This document shows positions 20,452 to 29,878 of a stretch of 64,000 bases of DNA, in pieces; within the stretch, counting starts at the first letter, position 1, and every line of letters begins with the position of its first letter. The notes under the pieces are model-generated. The model did not search any database, had not been told where the DNA came from, and was given only the letters and a program-made list of their open reading frames with translations. The stretch spans positions 8,653,222 through 8,717,221 of the forward strand of contig NC_054390.1 of the NCBI RefSeq assembly GCF_001625195.1, in the 5' to 3' direction. This DNA is from Drechmeria coniospora (lineage: Eukaryota; Ascomycota; Sordariomycetes; Hypocreales; Ophiocordycipitaceae). The translations under genes were made by a program, and so were the position numbers.

Positions 20452-21758
20452 TGGCTAGGGTTGAGAAAGAATTGGCGGCATGCTGGGCGTTGCTGCCACT
20501 TCACCTTCCCATTCTGTTCTTGCTTCGTTTTATGTGTACATTTTATTGTTTATTTTACAACCCAAGGAGGTCTGAGCCAGTGTTCCGATATGAAAGCGAT
20601 AGTAGAAGTTTGACCACAGAAGTGCGATTATGAACTATTATTTCCTCACTCAGGTTGGTGTCGTTTGTATCCAAATGTCTTTCCGGCTCACCATGGACTG
20701 TTCATCGCCATGAACCGAACTTGGCATCCTTTCCGAATTTCGTTTCACGTTGTATCGGCAAACTATTTCGAATTGATGTTTTTGTCTGCTGCTACACCAT
20801 GGCGAATTGAACAACCAAAAGCGTTAGATGTCATATGCCGATACCAGTTTACACTTGAAATATTACATATGTCATTGAGCTTTCCGGACACAATCAAATG
20901 GGGCTATATTGAGAAGAAAATTCCGAAAAAAAAGTAATCTGGTACCGGAAATGTGTGGGAAGCCATCATGAGGACGCAAAACGCATCGGCTCTACAACAC
21001 CCCCCTATCCGTCTTGGTGCACTATATGGCAACCTGCCACCCTGGAAAGAAGATGAACAGCACACGGATTAATAAAATATTGGAGACTGTAAGCACAATG
21101 TTACTAGACAGATAAACCAGCGGCCGGTTCAATCACCCGGATATGCGTCCCGTGGTTCAGTGTAGCCGCCATCGACCACCGTATTGCATTTACTGACACC
21201 TCCCATCGCCCTTTTCCTCTTCAATAACATTTTTTTTCAAGCGTTCTGGCCAGAGAAATCAAAAGGTTCAAGGCCGGCTCGGCTCAATGTGTAGGTTGCA
21301 TTCCGGCCTGCTGATGGCCGTTCCCATGACTCTTGACGGCAACGTCGGCCTCGGCGTGACCCAACCGAAACTAAGCGGAAAAGAAAGGGGGTCCCGATTC
21401 CCCGCCTCCCAATGCCGCATGGCGCAAGATGAAGAATCCACGATGTTACTCAACGATGCTCATGCGGTGCTGGAAATTGACTTGAACAAGTCAGCGGTCG
21501 CAGAGGCCAGGAGAAAAGCTCATATGGCCAGCGGCCCTTGACAGCACATGGGGCTTGAATATCTTGGGTGGCATATCGGAAACCAGCTTCCTCAGACATG
21601 GTAGCTGCAGGATAGGACCGGATTGTACCGAGACGACATATAGGTTCCGATTTCGCCATTGTCAGTTGAACTGTCCAATTCGACTTGTTTCTGAGTTTCC
21701 CGTCATACATGTTGTTGCTTATCAAACACCTTCGTTTGTTTCAAGCATCGACGCATAG
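20452..21758. other. AT-richer intergenic region
   Basis: About 1.3 kb clearly lower in GC than its surroundings, mainly 20480-21250. A 90-codon frame at 20665-20937 ends in a Lys run and has no domain. Nothing resembling a transposon could be recognised, though an old decayed insertion is possible. The last 200 bp should hold the promoter of the phosphodiesterase. Confidence 0.45.
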
Positions 21759-24347
21759 ATGGGGCAAACATATCGCCAGTTGGCCCTGTTTCTCTCCATC
21801 GGATGTGTTCTTAGCCATCCCGTTACAGAACAGATCGTCGCCGAGTGCCCTGTAGCCTGCCGAGAGCATTCTTCTCAATGGAGTCAATATCACCGAGTTG
21901 ACCGTCTTGGTCGGTGCAACAAGCCATTAGTTTTTGATTTCAACATCGAAGCGAATGCCAGCAACGTTGGCACTCCCATCATCATCCGCGCCTGCTCGAT
22001 AGACGACGATGGTACATTGCTGACACCGGAAGAGTCGAGACACGATACCATGAAAGCTCCCCCCGCGCAAGACTGCGGTGCTAGGTTGACGCGCATCAAT
22101 GCCACCATCGAGACGGGAGTCTTGCTCGCTCAACCTACTTCGCCATTTTTTGCCAGGGATGTCGCCTCCGCGGCGAGTCAGCTTTCCATGTACCTGCAGA
22201 GTCAAGTGTCGTGCCTCTCTACCAGAATATTTGCCAAGTCCGGGAATGCAGTCGTTGGTCTGTATGCCGCAGCAGGGATCGGGATGTCGTCCTTGTCAGC
22301 TCTCCTGGGTAGGTACGAGAGTCTGGCAACCAAGGGAGGCAAAATTTTGCAGTTTTGCGAGGCCAAGGATAGCGGAAATAGGGCAGTAGGCATCATAGCG
22401 GCACCGCTTTCTGCCCTGGGAAGCGTGAATGAGGCCGTCAACACATGGGCCAACAGGGGCTGTCTCGATTCATCTGCTGTCTCGCATAGCGCTCATCTTG
22501 ATATTCTCGTGCACGAAGCGCCTGCCTCTGAAAGTATATCCGAATCGGACGGAAGCTACAGCACCAGCACCAATGTCGAAAACTCTAGTGACAACTGCCA
22601 AAAGGCCGACCGCACATACAGCACGGAGACGCCATCAGCCGGTACCTACATGAACTGGGATTTCCTGAGTCCCCTGAGGGTCAAGAGCTCGGGAAGACAG
22701 TTCATCACCATCGTCAACCTGACGCCGCATCGATTCAAGTTGGTACACACCCACTCCTACCAGATGGATAGCTTCGACTTTGGAGATGTACCGCAAGGCC
22801 ATGCCCGACAGAACCTCGCGCATTACACGGAAAAGGCAGGCACCTTTCCCGTCGATGACAACGGGGAAGCCTACTACAGCATCGATGGAACGGATAAGAA
22901 GTTTACCATCCGAGCCACGACACATATCCCGCACGCATACCCTCGCCGTACAGTCTTTGACCTGACACGAATGAACATGGGCCAGCGCGAGTATCTCGAC
23001 CCGTCCCAGGAGGCTTCCGTGACCTTGGTCATCACGGGCAGCAATGAATATGGCTTCATCACCTCCATCCGACACGGGGCTGGGAACTGGATGAGGAGCC
23101 TGTATCATGTCATCAAGGATCGTCAGCTGCAGCACGTGGTAATGCCCGGCACGCACGACTCGGGAATGAGCACCATCAGCAACAAGATCGTCTCCTTGGG
23201 TGTGGAGGCCAACACGCAGACTCAAGGGCTGAATATGTATGACCAGCTTCGCACGGGCGCCAGGTGGTTCGACTTGCGCATTTCCACCGTGCATAATGCG
23301 CCCTTTGAAGCCGACTATGATTTCTGGACGCTGCATGTCAATGACGAAAGGGCAGACATTGCCGTTGGCAACTCAGGGGTGTCGCTCGACGACATCGTTC
23401 GCGAGATCAACCGGTTCACCATGGAAAACCCGGGAGAGATTGTCTTCCTGCGGGTCAAGTACCTCATCGGGATTCGCAAAATCCCCAGCTTCGGCCCCAT
23501 ATACTGGACCGACGAGATGGTGCGCGCCTTCTTTAGCAAGCTTAGGGGCATACGGAACCGGTGTCCCCATCTCGACGCTGCCGTTCCCTTTAACAGGCAA
23601 AAGGTGTCATACTTTATGGATCAAAACGAAGGCAAAGGCTGCGTCATCATACTGCTCGACGGCCAGCTCACCAGCAGCGTACCCCAGGAGTCGATCTCGG
23701 ACGGCATCTACAAGGCGTCGAGGATGCGCTTCTGGGACAACTGGTCCAACAAAGCCGACACCCAGTCCATGGCGCAGGACCAAGCGGCCGACTGGAAGAC
23801 GGTGATGCGAAGTGGCGACCCCGGAAACAGCGATGACAGGTTCCTCATCGGCCAGTGGCTCGTCAGTGCCGATGCGGTGAAGACGACGGCGTTGACGATT
23901 CAGAAAATGGCCATCCTCCCCACCAATCCGGCGCTCTACTGGATGGGGGTGAACAACATGAGTCCCGAGCGCTGGCCCAACGTCCTCCTCATCGACTACA
24001 TTGGTATCGTCGTCAGGGACCAGACGGCTTGGAATCAGCTCAGTGCGGAGATGTATACCTTGGCCATCGGCCTGAATCTGTACATGATCAGCGAGAACTG
24101 TGACATCAGCCCGCGGAGGTCGCCCCTGCTGGCCAAGGCCAGGCCCATGCCACTCTCGACCAACAATGTTGTGACGGCGGCTCCCTGGAATGGCATCATC
24201 TACGCCAACGGCACGGTCCAAGACTTTCCACCAAGAACGTCGCATCCTGGCCGTACTCGCATCCTTCATTCAGGGACCAGGTTCCTCAACGGGACCGTAT
24301 TGACAAAGGATGTGAAGAACCCGAATCTTTCTCAGGCCAGCATGTAA
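21759..24347 (+). CDS. Secreted PLC-like phosphodiesterase with N-terminal group C chitinase-like module
   Basis: Single-exon gene for 862 residues. Residues 1-19 are a signal peptide. Residues about 20-240 have eight Cys (30, 34, 53, 79, 106, 152, 200, 235) and words such as YHRVDRLGRCNKPLVFDF, TPIIIRACS and FAKSGNAVVGLYAAAGIG. From memory these match the region that precedes the LysM and GH18 domains in fungal group C (killer-toxin-like) chitinases. Neither LysM nor GH18 follows. A Ser/Thr-rich linker (about 240-300) leads to a beta-rich domain beginning FITIVNLTPHRFKLVH, then a PI-PLC X-type TIM barrel with catalytic His466 (MPGTHDSGM), Asp505 and Arg507 (WFDLRIS) and His526 (WTLHVND). The second half is the normal layout of fungal secreted PLC-like enzymes; the first module is extra. 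No GPI signal is seen at the C-terminus. Substrate may be a phosphoinositide or GPI-type glycan; not shown. Confidence 0.88.
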   Translation: MGQTYRQLALFLSIGCVLSHPVTEQIVAECPVACREHSSQWSQYHRVDRLGRCNKPLVFDFNIEANASNVGTPIIIRACSIDDDGTLLTPEESRHDTMKAPPAQDCGARLTRINATIETGVLLAQPTSPFFARDVASAASQLSMYLQSQVSCLSTRIFAKSGNAVVGLYAAAGIGMSSLSALLGRYESLATKGGKILQFCEAKDSGNRAVGIIAAPLSALGSVNEAVNTWANRGCLDSSAVSHSAHLDILVHEAPASESISESDGSYSTSTNVENSSDNCQKADRTYSTETPSAGTYMNWDFLSPLRVKSSGRQFITIVNLTPHRFKLVHTHSYQMDSFDFGDVPQGHARQNLAHYTEKAGTFPVDDNGEAYYSIDGTDKKFTIRATTHIPHAYPRRTVFDLTRMNMGQREYLDPSQEASVTLVITGSNEYGFITSIRHGAGNWMRSLYHVIKDRQLQHVVMPGTHDSGMSTISNKIVSLGVEANTQTQGLNMYDQLRTGARWFDLRISTVHNAPFEADYDFWTLHVNDERADIAVGNSGVSLDDIVREINRFTMENPGEIVFLRVKYLIGIRKIPSFGPIYWTDEMVRAFFSKLRGIRNRCPHLDAAVPFNRQKVSYFMDQNEGKGCVIILLDGQLTSSVPQESISDGIYKASRMRFWDNWSNKADTQSMAQDQAADWKTVMRSGDPGNSDDRFLIGQWLVSADAVKTTALTIQKMAILPTNPALYWMGVNNMSPERWPNVLLIDYIGIVVRDQTAWNQLSAEMYTLAIGLNLYMISENCDISPRRSPLLAKARPMPLSTNNVVTAAPWNGIIYANGTVQDFPPRTSHPGRTRILHSGTRFLNGTVLTKDVKNPNLSQASM

Positions 24348-24802
24348 GTACCATGCCCACCAGCATATTCGAGAGCATCGTGTGTGATGCACCCTGGGTT
24401 GGAAGGATTAGAGGGGGCGGGGGGAGGTGATGACCACTTCCCCTCCCCCCTCCCCCCTCCCCCCTCCTTGGGCTTTTTGCTTTCAGCATGCTTCTTGCCA
24501 CGATTCTCTCGCAACGTTTTGGATAGATTCTTGATGCATCGAGCTTGAGTGACTGCCTGCAAATGCTTGGGGTGGAGTGAATGAATAGATAGATCTGGAG
24601 TGTTTGAATCGACGAGCTACAGTCACAGCACGACTATAGTCAAATGCGACGCAGCTTTGGGAGTAAATTCGTCGGCCGACTGAGTGACTGCCTATTCTGC
24701 CGCGGTGATGGAGTCACTTGAGGAGACGATGTGGAACGGAATGCTATATCCGTCATTCAGCAATTCTATTCAGAAGATGCCTTACTCGGAACGGAAAATG
24801 CA
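24348..24802. other. Convergent 3' intergenic region with pyrimidine tract
   Basis: The gap lies between two gene ends. It carries a CCCCTCC repeat tract at about 24438-24466, followed by AT-rich sequence. No gene is seen. Confidence 0.5.
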
Positions 24803-25804
24803 TCAAAACTTGTAAATCTGGTCCTTCCGGTAACCGAGCTCCTGCAAGACTCCCTTGGTGGCCCGGTCACCGACAAGGCTCTTCTCCATGGCCGGTGGGC
24901 CGCACACAAAGACTTTGGTGGCCTCCCCTTGGGCGGTGCGCGGGACTGCCACCTCCTGCAGAAGCTCCTTGGTCACGTAGCCTTTCTTGTAGGGCGAGCC
25001 TGGCACCGGGTGGCTCACGGTGTAGACGGCATGGAACCGACCGGGAAAGCGGCGCTCGAGATCCTCAAACTCCTTCTTGAGGAGGATGTCCTGATCCGAG
25101 TTGACGCCCATGACGAGCGTTATCGCCGTCTTGTCCGCCGGGTTTCGCAGGATGCCTTGGGCGAGCTGAAAGATGGGGGTAATACCGGCGCCGCCGGCGA
25201 CGAGGGTGACGTGACGGAAGGCGTTGGCGGTCCACTGGAAGCCCTTGAGGGAGGCGAGGAAGAAGAGCGACTCCCCAGGCTCGAGGGAGTGGAGGTGGGT
25301 GCTGGATTTGCCGTCGGGGTAGCGTTTGACGAGGAACTCGAGGTATCCAGGCTCATCTGCGCGAGCGGTCAGCAGCGGCATCCCCTCTCACCGGCTTGGA
25401 CGAGGTCCTACCTGAGCTCGTGACGGGCGTGTACGGCCGCACGACGGGCAGCGACCGCCCCTTGGGCCAGGAAAAGGTCAAAACAGAGGCTAGGAGATGT
25501 CAGAATCGGCGCCTTCGCACGTTGGCATGCTCGACGTACAGGTGAGCGGCAGTCCGCTGACGGCATCCTTGTCGGCGAATCGAAAGCGCAGCCTCCTCGT
25601 GTTGTGATTCACCATCTCGCCGCTCTCCAGCGGCAGGGAGAAGAAGGCGGGCCCGGCACCGAAGACCTTGAGCCGCGTCGTTGGGGAGTCGGCATGGGCC
25701 TCCTTGACGAGGAGCTTGGAGGCGATGCCGACGGCGAGACCGGCGGCGGCGAGGGTACCTACGGCGGTCACCAGTCGGGGGCGGTAGGCGATGGAGGAAG
25801 CCAT
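24803..25804 (-). CDS. MCR1: NADH-cytochrome b5 reductase, MCR1-like, three exons
   Basis: FAD flavoenzyme passing electrons from NADH to cytochrome b5 or other acceptors. Exons are 25804-25540, 25489-25412 and 25356-24803; introns are 50 bp (GTACGT...TAG) and 55 bp (GTAGGA...CAG). The product is 298 residues, slightly shorter than typical Mcr1. A hydrophobic segment (about 12-30) near the N-terminus could anchor or target it to mitochondria. FAD-binding R106-P-Y-T109 (VVRPYTPV), the FAD loop SSTHLHSL, the NADH-binding GGAGITP (169-175), CGPP and the C-terminal aromatic KDQIYKF are all present. The region between NHNTRRLRF and the RPYTPV motif is short and the spacing is unlike canonical Mcr1, so this may be a paralog. 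Symbol given by family resemblance. Confidence 0.88.
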
Positions 25805-26980
25805 GATGCTCAGGGGTCAATGGCAAGTATCTTGCCGTGGCGGTTGCTTGCGTGACGAGGGAAACGAAGCAGAGGAAGACGGAGTCAATGGGTGAAGGAG
25901 GAAAGGAAAGGATGATGAGAAGAGAAACGGAAACGGAAGGGTCGAGGTTGGTGAATGCACCGGCCTACCTTTCTTGCCTATTCCCAGATCGGTGACGTAT
26001 CTGCTACCAGGGAATACCAATACGTCACGATGGTTCCGTAGTCGTACTAACACTTGTACCTGTAGGTGGAGGTAAAGTACCGCCAAGGGCATGTACCAGT
26101 TGATAGGTGTGCCGATAATGCTAGGTGCTAGGCACTATCCGTATGTACTGCTAGTTAACACTACTAATACGGAGCACTACTTGCTACTTTAGCAGTATTA
26201 CTTAGGTGCCGGATAGGCGAGGGGGATGCCACAAGACGCCCCAACGCACTACGAGGAGCTGGAATTCAGTGGCGCAGTGCTCCGAGCTCGCTAGCTGCGA
26301 GGCCAGGCCAGGCACCAAACTTCCACAGGCCGAATAGCAACACCAGGACGATGTGCGACGAGCCAGAGCGACATGCCCAAGGGCATGCCCATATAGATAC
26401 CGACCACCCCGTCCGTAGGTGTGCCGCATGCCTGCGGGCAGTGGTCGTGTGCACCCCTAGCATGCGCGAACATGCATGGCTATGGAGCAGGGCAGCGTTG
26501 TCCGTCAGATGCCTCTACTCGCCAACTATGCAACGACGGCGCGAGGGGCCGATGGTCATCTGTGTCGGCTCCGGGCCAGCGTAGGAGGCGCAGAAAATTT
26601 GTGACCGAGGTCGACGCCGAGTGCCGGGTTCGACTTTGCAAGCGACATGCTTCGACTCGAGCCGAGGACAACGACGGGGCCGAGGACAGCGACAGGGCCG
26701 ACGCTCGCACCAGAGACGAGAATCCGGCGAGCGATTCGCATGTTGAGCAGCCGATGGGGTCGATGGGGTCAGGCGGGGGGCTCGACCGAGCGGGAGAGTC
26801 GGCCGTCGATCGAGTCGGCCATCGATCACGCCTCGTCGGCATGTCCCTCGAGGACGCCGGTCCTCCCCTCGGCCGCTCGGCCGCTCGACGTTGGACAGGG
26901 AAGCGTGTGCGACGGCGAGGGCGGCTCTCCAGCATCCGTCGGCGGCCAGCATCGTGCGTGGACTTGGCTAGCTTATCGTC
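25805..26980. other. Intergenic region, nothing recognised
   Basis: About 1.2 kb. The part at 26030-26210 has scattered GTACT/TACGGAGC words as in the repeat-rich gaps. The part at 26560-26980 is GC-rich with several open frames on both strands but none has a domain or a consistent start. Confidence 0.45.
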
Positions 26981-28210
26981 TCATTCATGCAGCCTCTCGA
27001 AGCTAAAATTCCAGACGTCGGCCTTGCGCGGTCCGTCCGATGACTCTCTCTGTCCGGCGTGCTGCAGCACGCTCGGGTCGAGGGCCCACTTCCTCAAGCC
27101 GTGATCGCGGGCGTAATCCTCGAGAATCTGATCGCCGGCAAAGGCAAAGGGCGGATCCCGCAGCAGCCTCTGGAAGCCGTCGAGGTGGCGGTTCGGAAAG
27201 ACGAGCCCTTGGGCGCAGCAACCGTAGTTGGGCATCTCGCGGACACCGCTGAGGGGAAAGGGGCTCAGCCGATGGGTCGAGACGCGACCGGCCATGAAAA
27301 AGAGGGCAATGACGGCTGGCGTCCAGAGGCAGAAGACGAGGGCGGCGGCGTGGTTGAAGTTTTGCGTCGCGCCCTTGGCCGTCGGGCCTATCTTGTGACG
27401 TCGCCGGAGCTCGAGGAAGAGGAGCAGCAGGACGGTGTAAGCGGCGACGACGCCGGCGGCGTAGTGGAGGGACTCCTCGGCATTCCAGCCCATGAGCAGC
27501 TCCGAGTAGAACAGGCGCAGGTAGATCCAGTCGCGGCCGCTCCTTTCCGTCTCCCGCTCGACGTGGCCGACGGCGGATCGGAACTTGGCAAACCAGCTTC
27601 GCGTCGCGATCACGTCGTCCTCGACAAAGGCAAAGTAGGGCGCCTCCTGACCGCGGCAGCGCTCGACGAGAACCGAGTGGTCGAGCCGCATGTTCTCGAC
27701 CCTCCCGTCGCCCCGAGGCTCGCCGCGGACGTCAAAGGGAATCGCATGGTAGTTGGCGGCGGGCAGCGTCGCGTTGGCGGCGAGACGGTCGGCGTAGACG
27801 ACGACCTCGTCGACGAGCCGGCCGAGCCATTCCTGGCCGTAGGCGGCGTGCGTCTGGGGCGTCCTGTCGGCGAGGAGGACGACGATGTGGACGAGCGCCC
27901 TCTCGTCGGCCGTCAAGCCATCGACGAGGCTGCCGACGGTGTGCTCAAGGAAGGACTCGGTCGTGCGGTTGATGCTGGGGATGCCGACGCAGAGCTGGGG
28001 AGGCCCCTGGCGCGTCCCGGGAGCGGTGACGTTGGTTTGCCGCAGGAAACGGTCGACCTCGGAGGTGCGAACGGTGGAGAAGCGCAAGCGGTAGGCCTTG
28101 GCGGGGTTGTAGAAGATCGAAGACGGGTCGTCGGCCGAGTTGTGGTAGCACCAGACGGCGAGGGAGAGCCAGGCCAGCCAGAAGACGAGGTTGGCCCTGG
28201 AAGCACGCAT
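26981..28210 (-). CDS. PGAP4-like GPI-glycan glycosyltransferase (TMEM246 family)
   Basis: Single-exon gene for 409 residues. One helix near the N-terminus (about 8-22) anchors it in the ER/Golgi membrane as a type II protein. The luminal part starts as a GT-A fold (PQLCVGIPSINRTTESFLEH, HIVVLLADRTPQTH) and holds an acidic metal-binding motif FVEDDVI with Glu197-Asp-Asp199. Two closely spaced hydrophobic segments (about 250-267 and 288-307) then interrupt the domain. After them the fold resumes with MPNYGCCAQGLVFPNRHL and GDQILEDYARDHGLRKWAL. A GT-A domain split by a tandem membrane hairpin is the hallmark of PGAP4, which adds GalNAc to GPI anchors in animals; fungal relatives are predicted to add a sugar side chain to GPI. 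The exact donor is unknown. Confidence 0.8.
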   Translation of the reverse strand: MRASRANLVFWLAWLSLAVWCYHNSADDPSSIFYNPAKAYRLRFSTVRTSEVDRFLRQTNVTAPGTRQGPPQLCVGIPSINRTTESFLEHTVGSLVDGLTADERALVHIVVLLADRTPQTHAAYGQEWLGRLVDEVVVYADRLAANATLPAANYHAIPFDVRGEPRGDGRVENMRLDHSVLVERCRGQEAPYFAFVEDDVIATRSWFAKFRSAVGHVERETERSGRDWIYLRLFYSELLMGWNAEESLHYAAGVVAAYTVLLLLFLELRRRHKIGPTAKGATQNFNHAAALVFCLWTPAVIALFFMAGRVSTHRLSPFPLSGVREMPNYGCCAQGLVFPNRHLDGFQRLLRDPPFAFAGDQILEDYARDHGLRKWALDPSVLQHAGQRESSDGPRKADVWNFSFERLHE

Positions 28211-28241
28211 CGCTGACTTCCTCGTCGGCGACGAAAGGCAA

Positions 28242-28259
28242 GGGGGGGGGGGGGGGGGG
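28242..28259. repeat. G18 homopolymer (C18 on the gene strand)
   Basis: An uninterrupted run of 18 G lies 32 bp 5' of the PGAP4-like start codon, so it reads as C18 in its promoter or leader. Confidence 0.85.
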
Positions 28260-29211
28260 TTCGGTGGAGGTACAGGCGTTGATCCTCGACGACGGCCTCG
28301 TTTGGATTCGTCGACCTCGTCGGATTCGTCGACCTTGTCGGATCGGCCGTCGCTATCAGACGGATGGGCCGACGGCAGGAGGGCGGCAGGAGGGATGTAT
28401 GGGAGGGATGTATGCGGACGATTCCGCGACTGAGCAATCAGCCGAGCATCGTACGCGAGACAGAAGTCGGTGGGTGAGGCATCGAGACGCGAGGACTGCG
28501 AGGGAAGGGCAAGTTGGTCGGTGATGGTGACGGAAATAAAAACCAGTCAGGCAAGTGATGGGACGGACAGTGGATCCATGTACAGTACTTAGATCGACAT
28601 GCTGTATTATCACGGAGTATTTACTCTGTACTGACAAGTACTTACTTACTTATGTAAGTACAGTATAGTACATGTTGGGAGTGCAAGTACAGCACTGTAC
28701 TTTGTTGGTGCGCATAACATGCAGTAAGTACATGTCCGAGTAAGCACTCTGTTAGTTACACATACAGTAGGTAAGCAAGAGTAAGCACCTGGTGGGGGGT
28801 TCGCATACGGGCAGGGCATGTACTTGCATCGTAATACAGCATATACACGTCCTTACTAATAGTTCAAGAATATAAGTGCGGATACTCAACACTTGTACGG
28901 AGTACGGAGTATGTATTTGTAGATGTATGGAGTATTAATACTGTACATGTACTCCGTATCTGTAGACATCAATCGATGTAGGGAGTCCTTGCCAACTTGA
29001 GTCTCAACGTATAACAGCCAAGTACAAATGCCTAGCTGTAAATACAGTACAAATGCCTAGCTGAAACACAGTATTCATGTACTGTATGGAGTAAGTATTT
29101 GCGGAGTACGGAGCACAAGCACGAGTAAGTAATACTCCGTACAAGCACAAGTATTAGTACAGTACTGTAAGTACATGCAAAAGCACAAGCACAAGTACAG
29201 TACTGTACATA

Positions 29212-29311
29212 TGCAAGCACAAGCACAAGCACAAGCACAAACAAGCACAAGCACAAGCACAAGCACAAGCACAACCTCAAGCACAAGCACAACCACAACC
29301 ACAACCACAAG
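29212..29311. repeat. CACAAG hexanucleotide array grading into CACAAC
   Basis: About 100 bp of near-perfect CACAAG units, with one AACAAG interruption, change at about 29273 to ACCACA units. The flanking sequence carries shorter AAGCAC runs (29179-29195), so the array probably expanded from the local word. Confidence 0.85.
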
Positions 29312-29878
29312 CCCAACCAGTGCTCCTATTGCCCCTACGATTCGTGTGTGCAGGTACGGAGTGATGCTAAATGTACCAAGTAGGACCTGTGCTTGAGCAA
29401 GCATACTTGGGTACAGCATGCTGCTGGGAATGCCATCCTGCAGGACATCAAGTCACACCCACCGAGCACAGGGATACCATGCCGCTCGGGCTGCGTTGCC
29501 TTCATGTGGCCGATTCTGAACCTGCCGCGTAAAAATTCGTTTCGATCAATCTCAATAGTCTATATCGCCGTGTGCTGCTGTCCATTGCCTGCGGACCCGT
29601 ACTCCGGTGACGTGAACCTGAATCCAAAGGCCAAAACAATCCCGGTTTGCCTCGAGTCGAAAGCAGGCGGGGAAAACAATGCAAGCAGCAAGGTCAGGGA
29701 ATCTCGCACCTCGAGGCGAGGCTGCCCATCTCGACCGAACCATCCATCCACCCACTCCGCTTCATTCCTCGGATCCGACAATCGCACACCCACCCAAGCC
29801 GAGGGAACGCTCGCGCGGGCGTCGCCGCTTTTGCTTCCCTCGCTAGCACGTCCGGCGCGTCCTCCAAGAGAACAGCCC

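Larger units (their letters stand above)
28211..29878. other. Repeat-rich gap between PGAP4-like and centrosomin-motif genes
   Basis: About 1.7 kb without a supported gene. It starts with the G18 run and an 18 bp duplication near 28304-28345 (GGATTCGTCGACC). From about 28560 to 29180 GTACTTGTAC, TACATGTAC and TACGGAGTAC words are dense. A CACAAG array follows at about 29212-29311. Open frames here read through the repeats and are not genes. Confidence 0.6.

Noticed and set aside
20665..20937. 90-codon plus-strand frame ending in a Lys run
   Set aside because: Lies in AT-richer intergenic DNA; no start context, domain or coding-like third positions.
21759..24347. Idea that the phosphodiesterase is two genes wrongly joined
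   Set aside because: The frame is continuous without stops or splice-like breaks, and only the N-terminal end has a signal peptide. Kept as a point to test with transcripts.
27059..28216. 385-codon plus-strand frame opposite the PGAP4-like gene
   Set aside because: Antisense of a gene with recognisable domains; composition is Gly/Glu/Val/Asp-rich as expected for a mirror frame.
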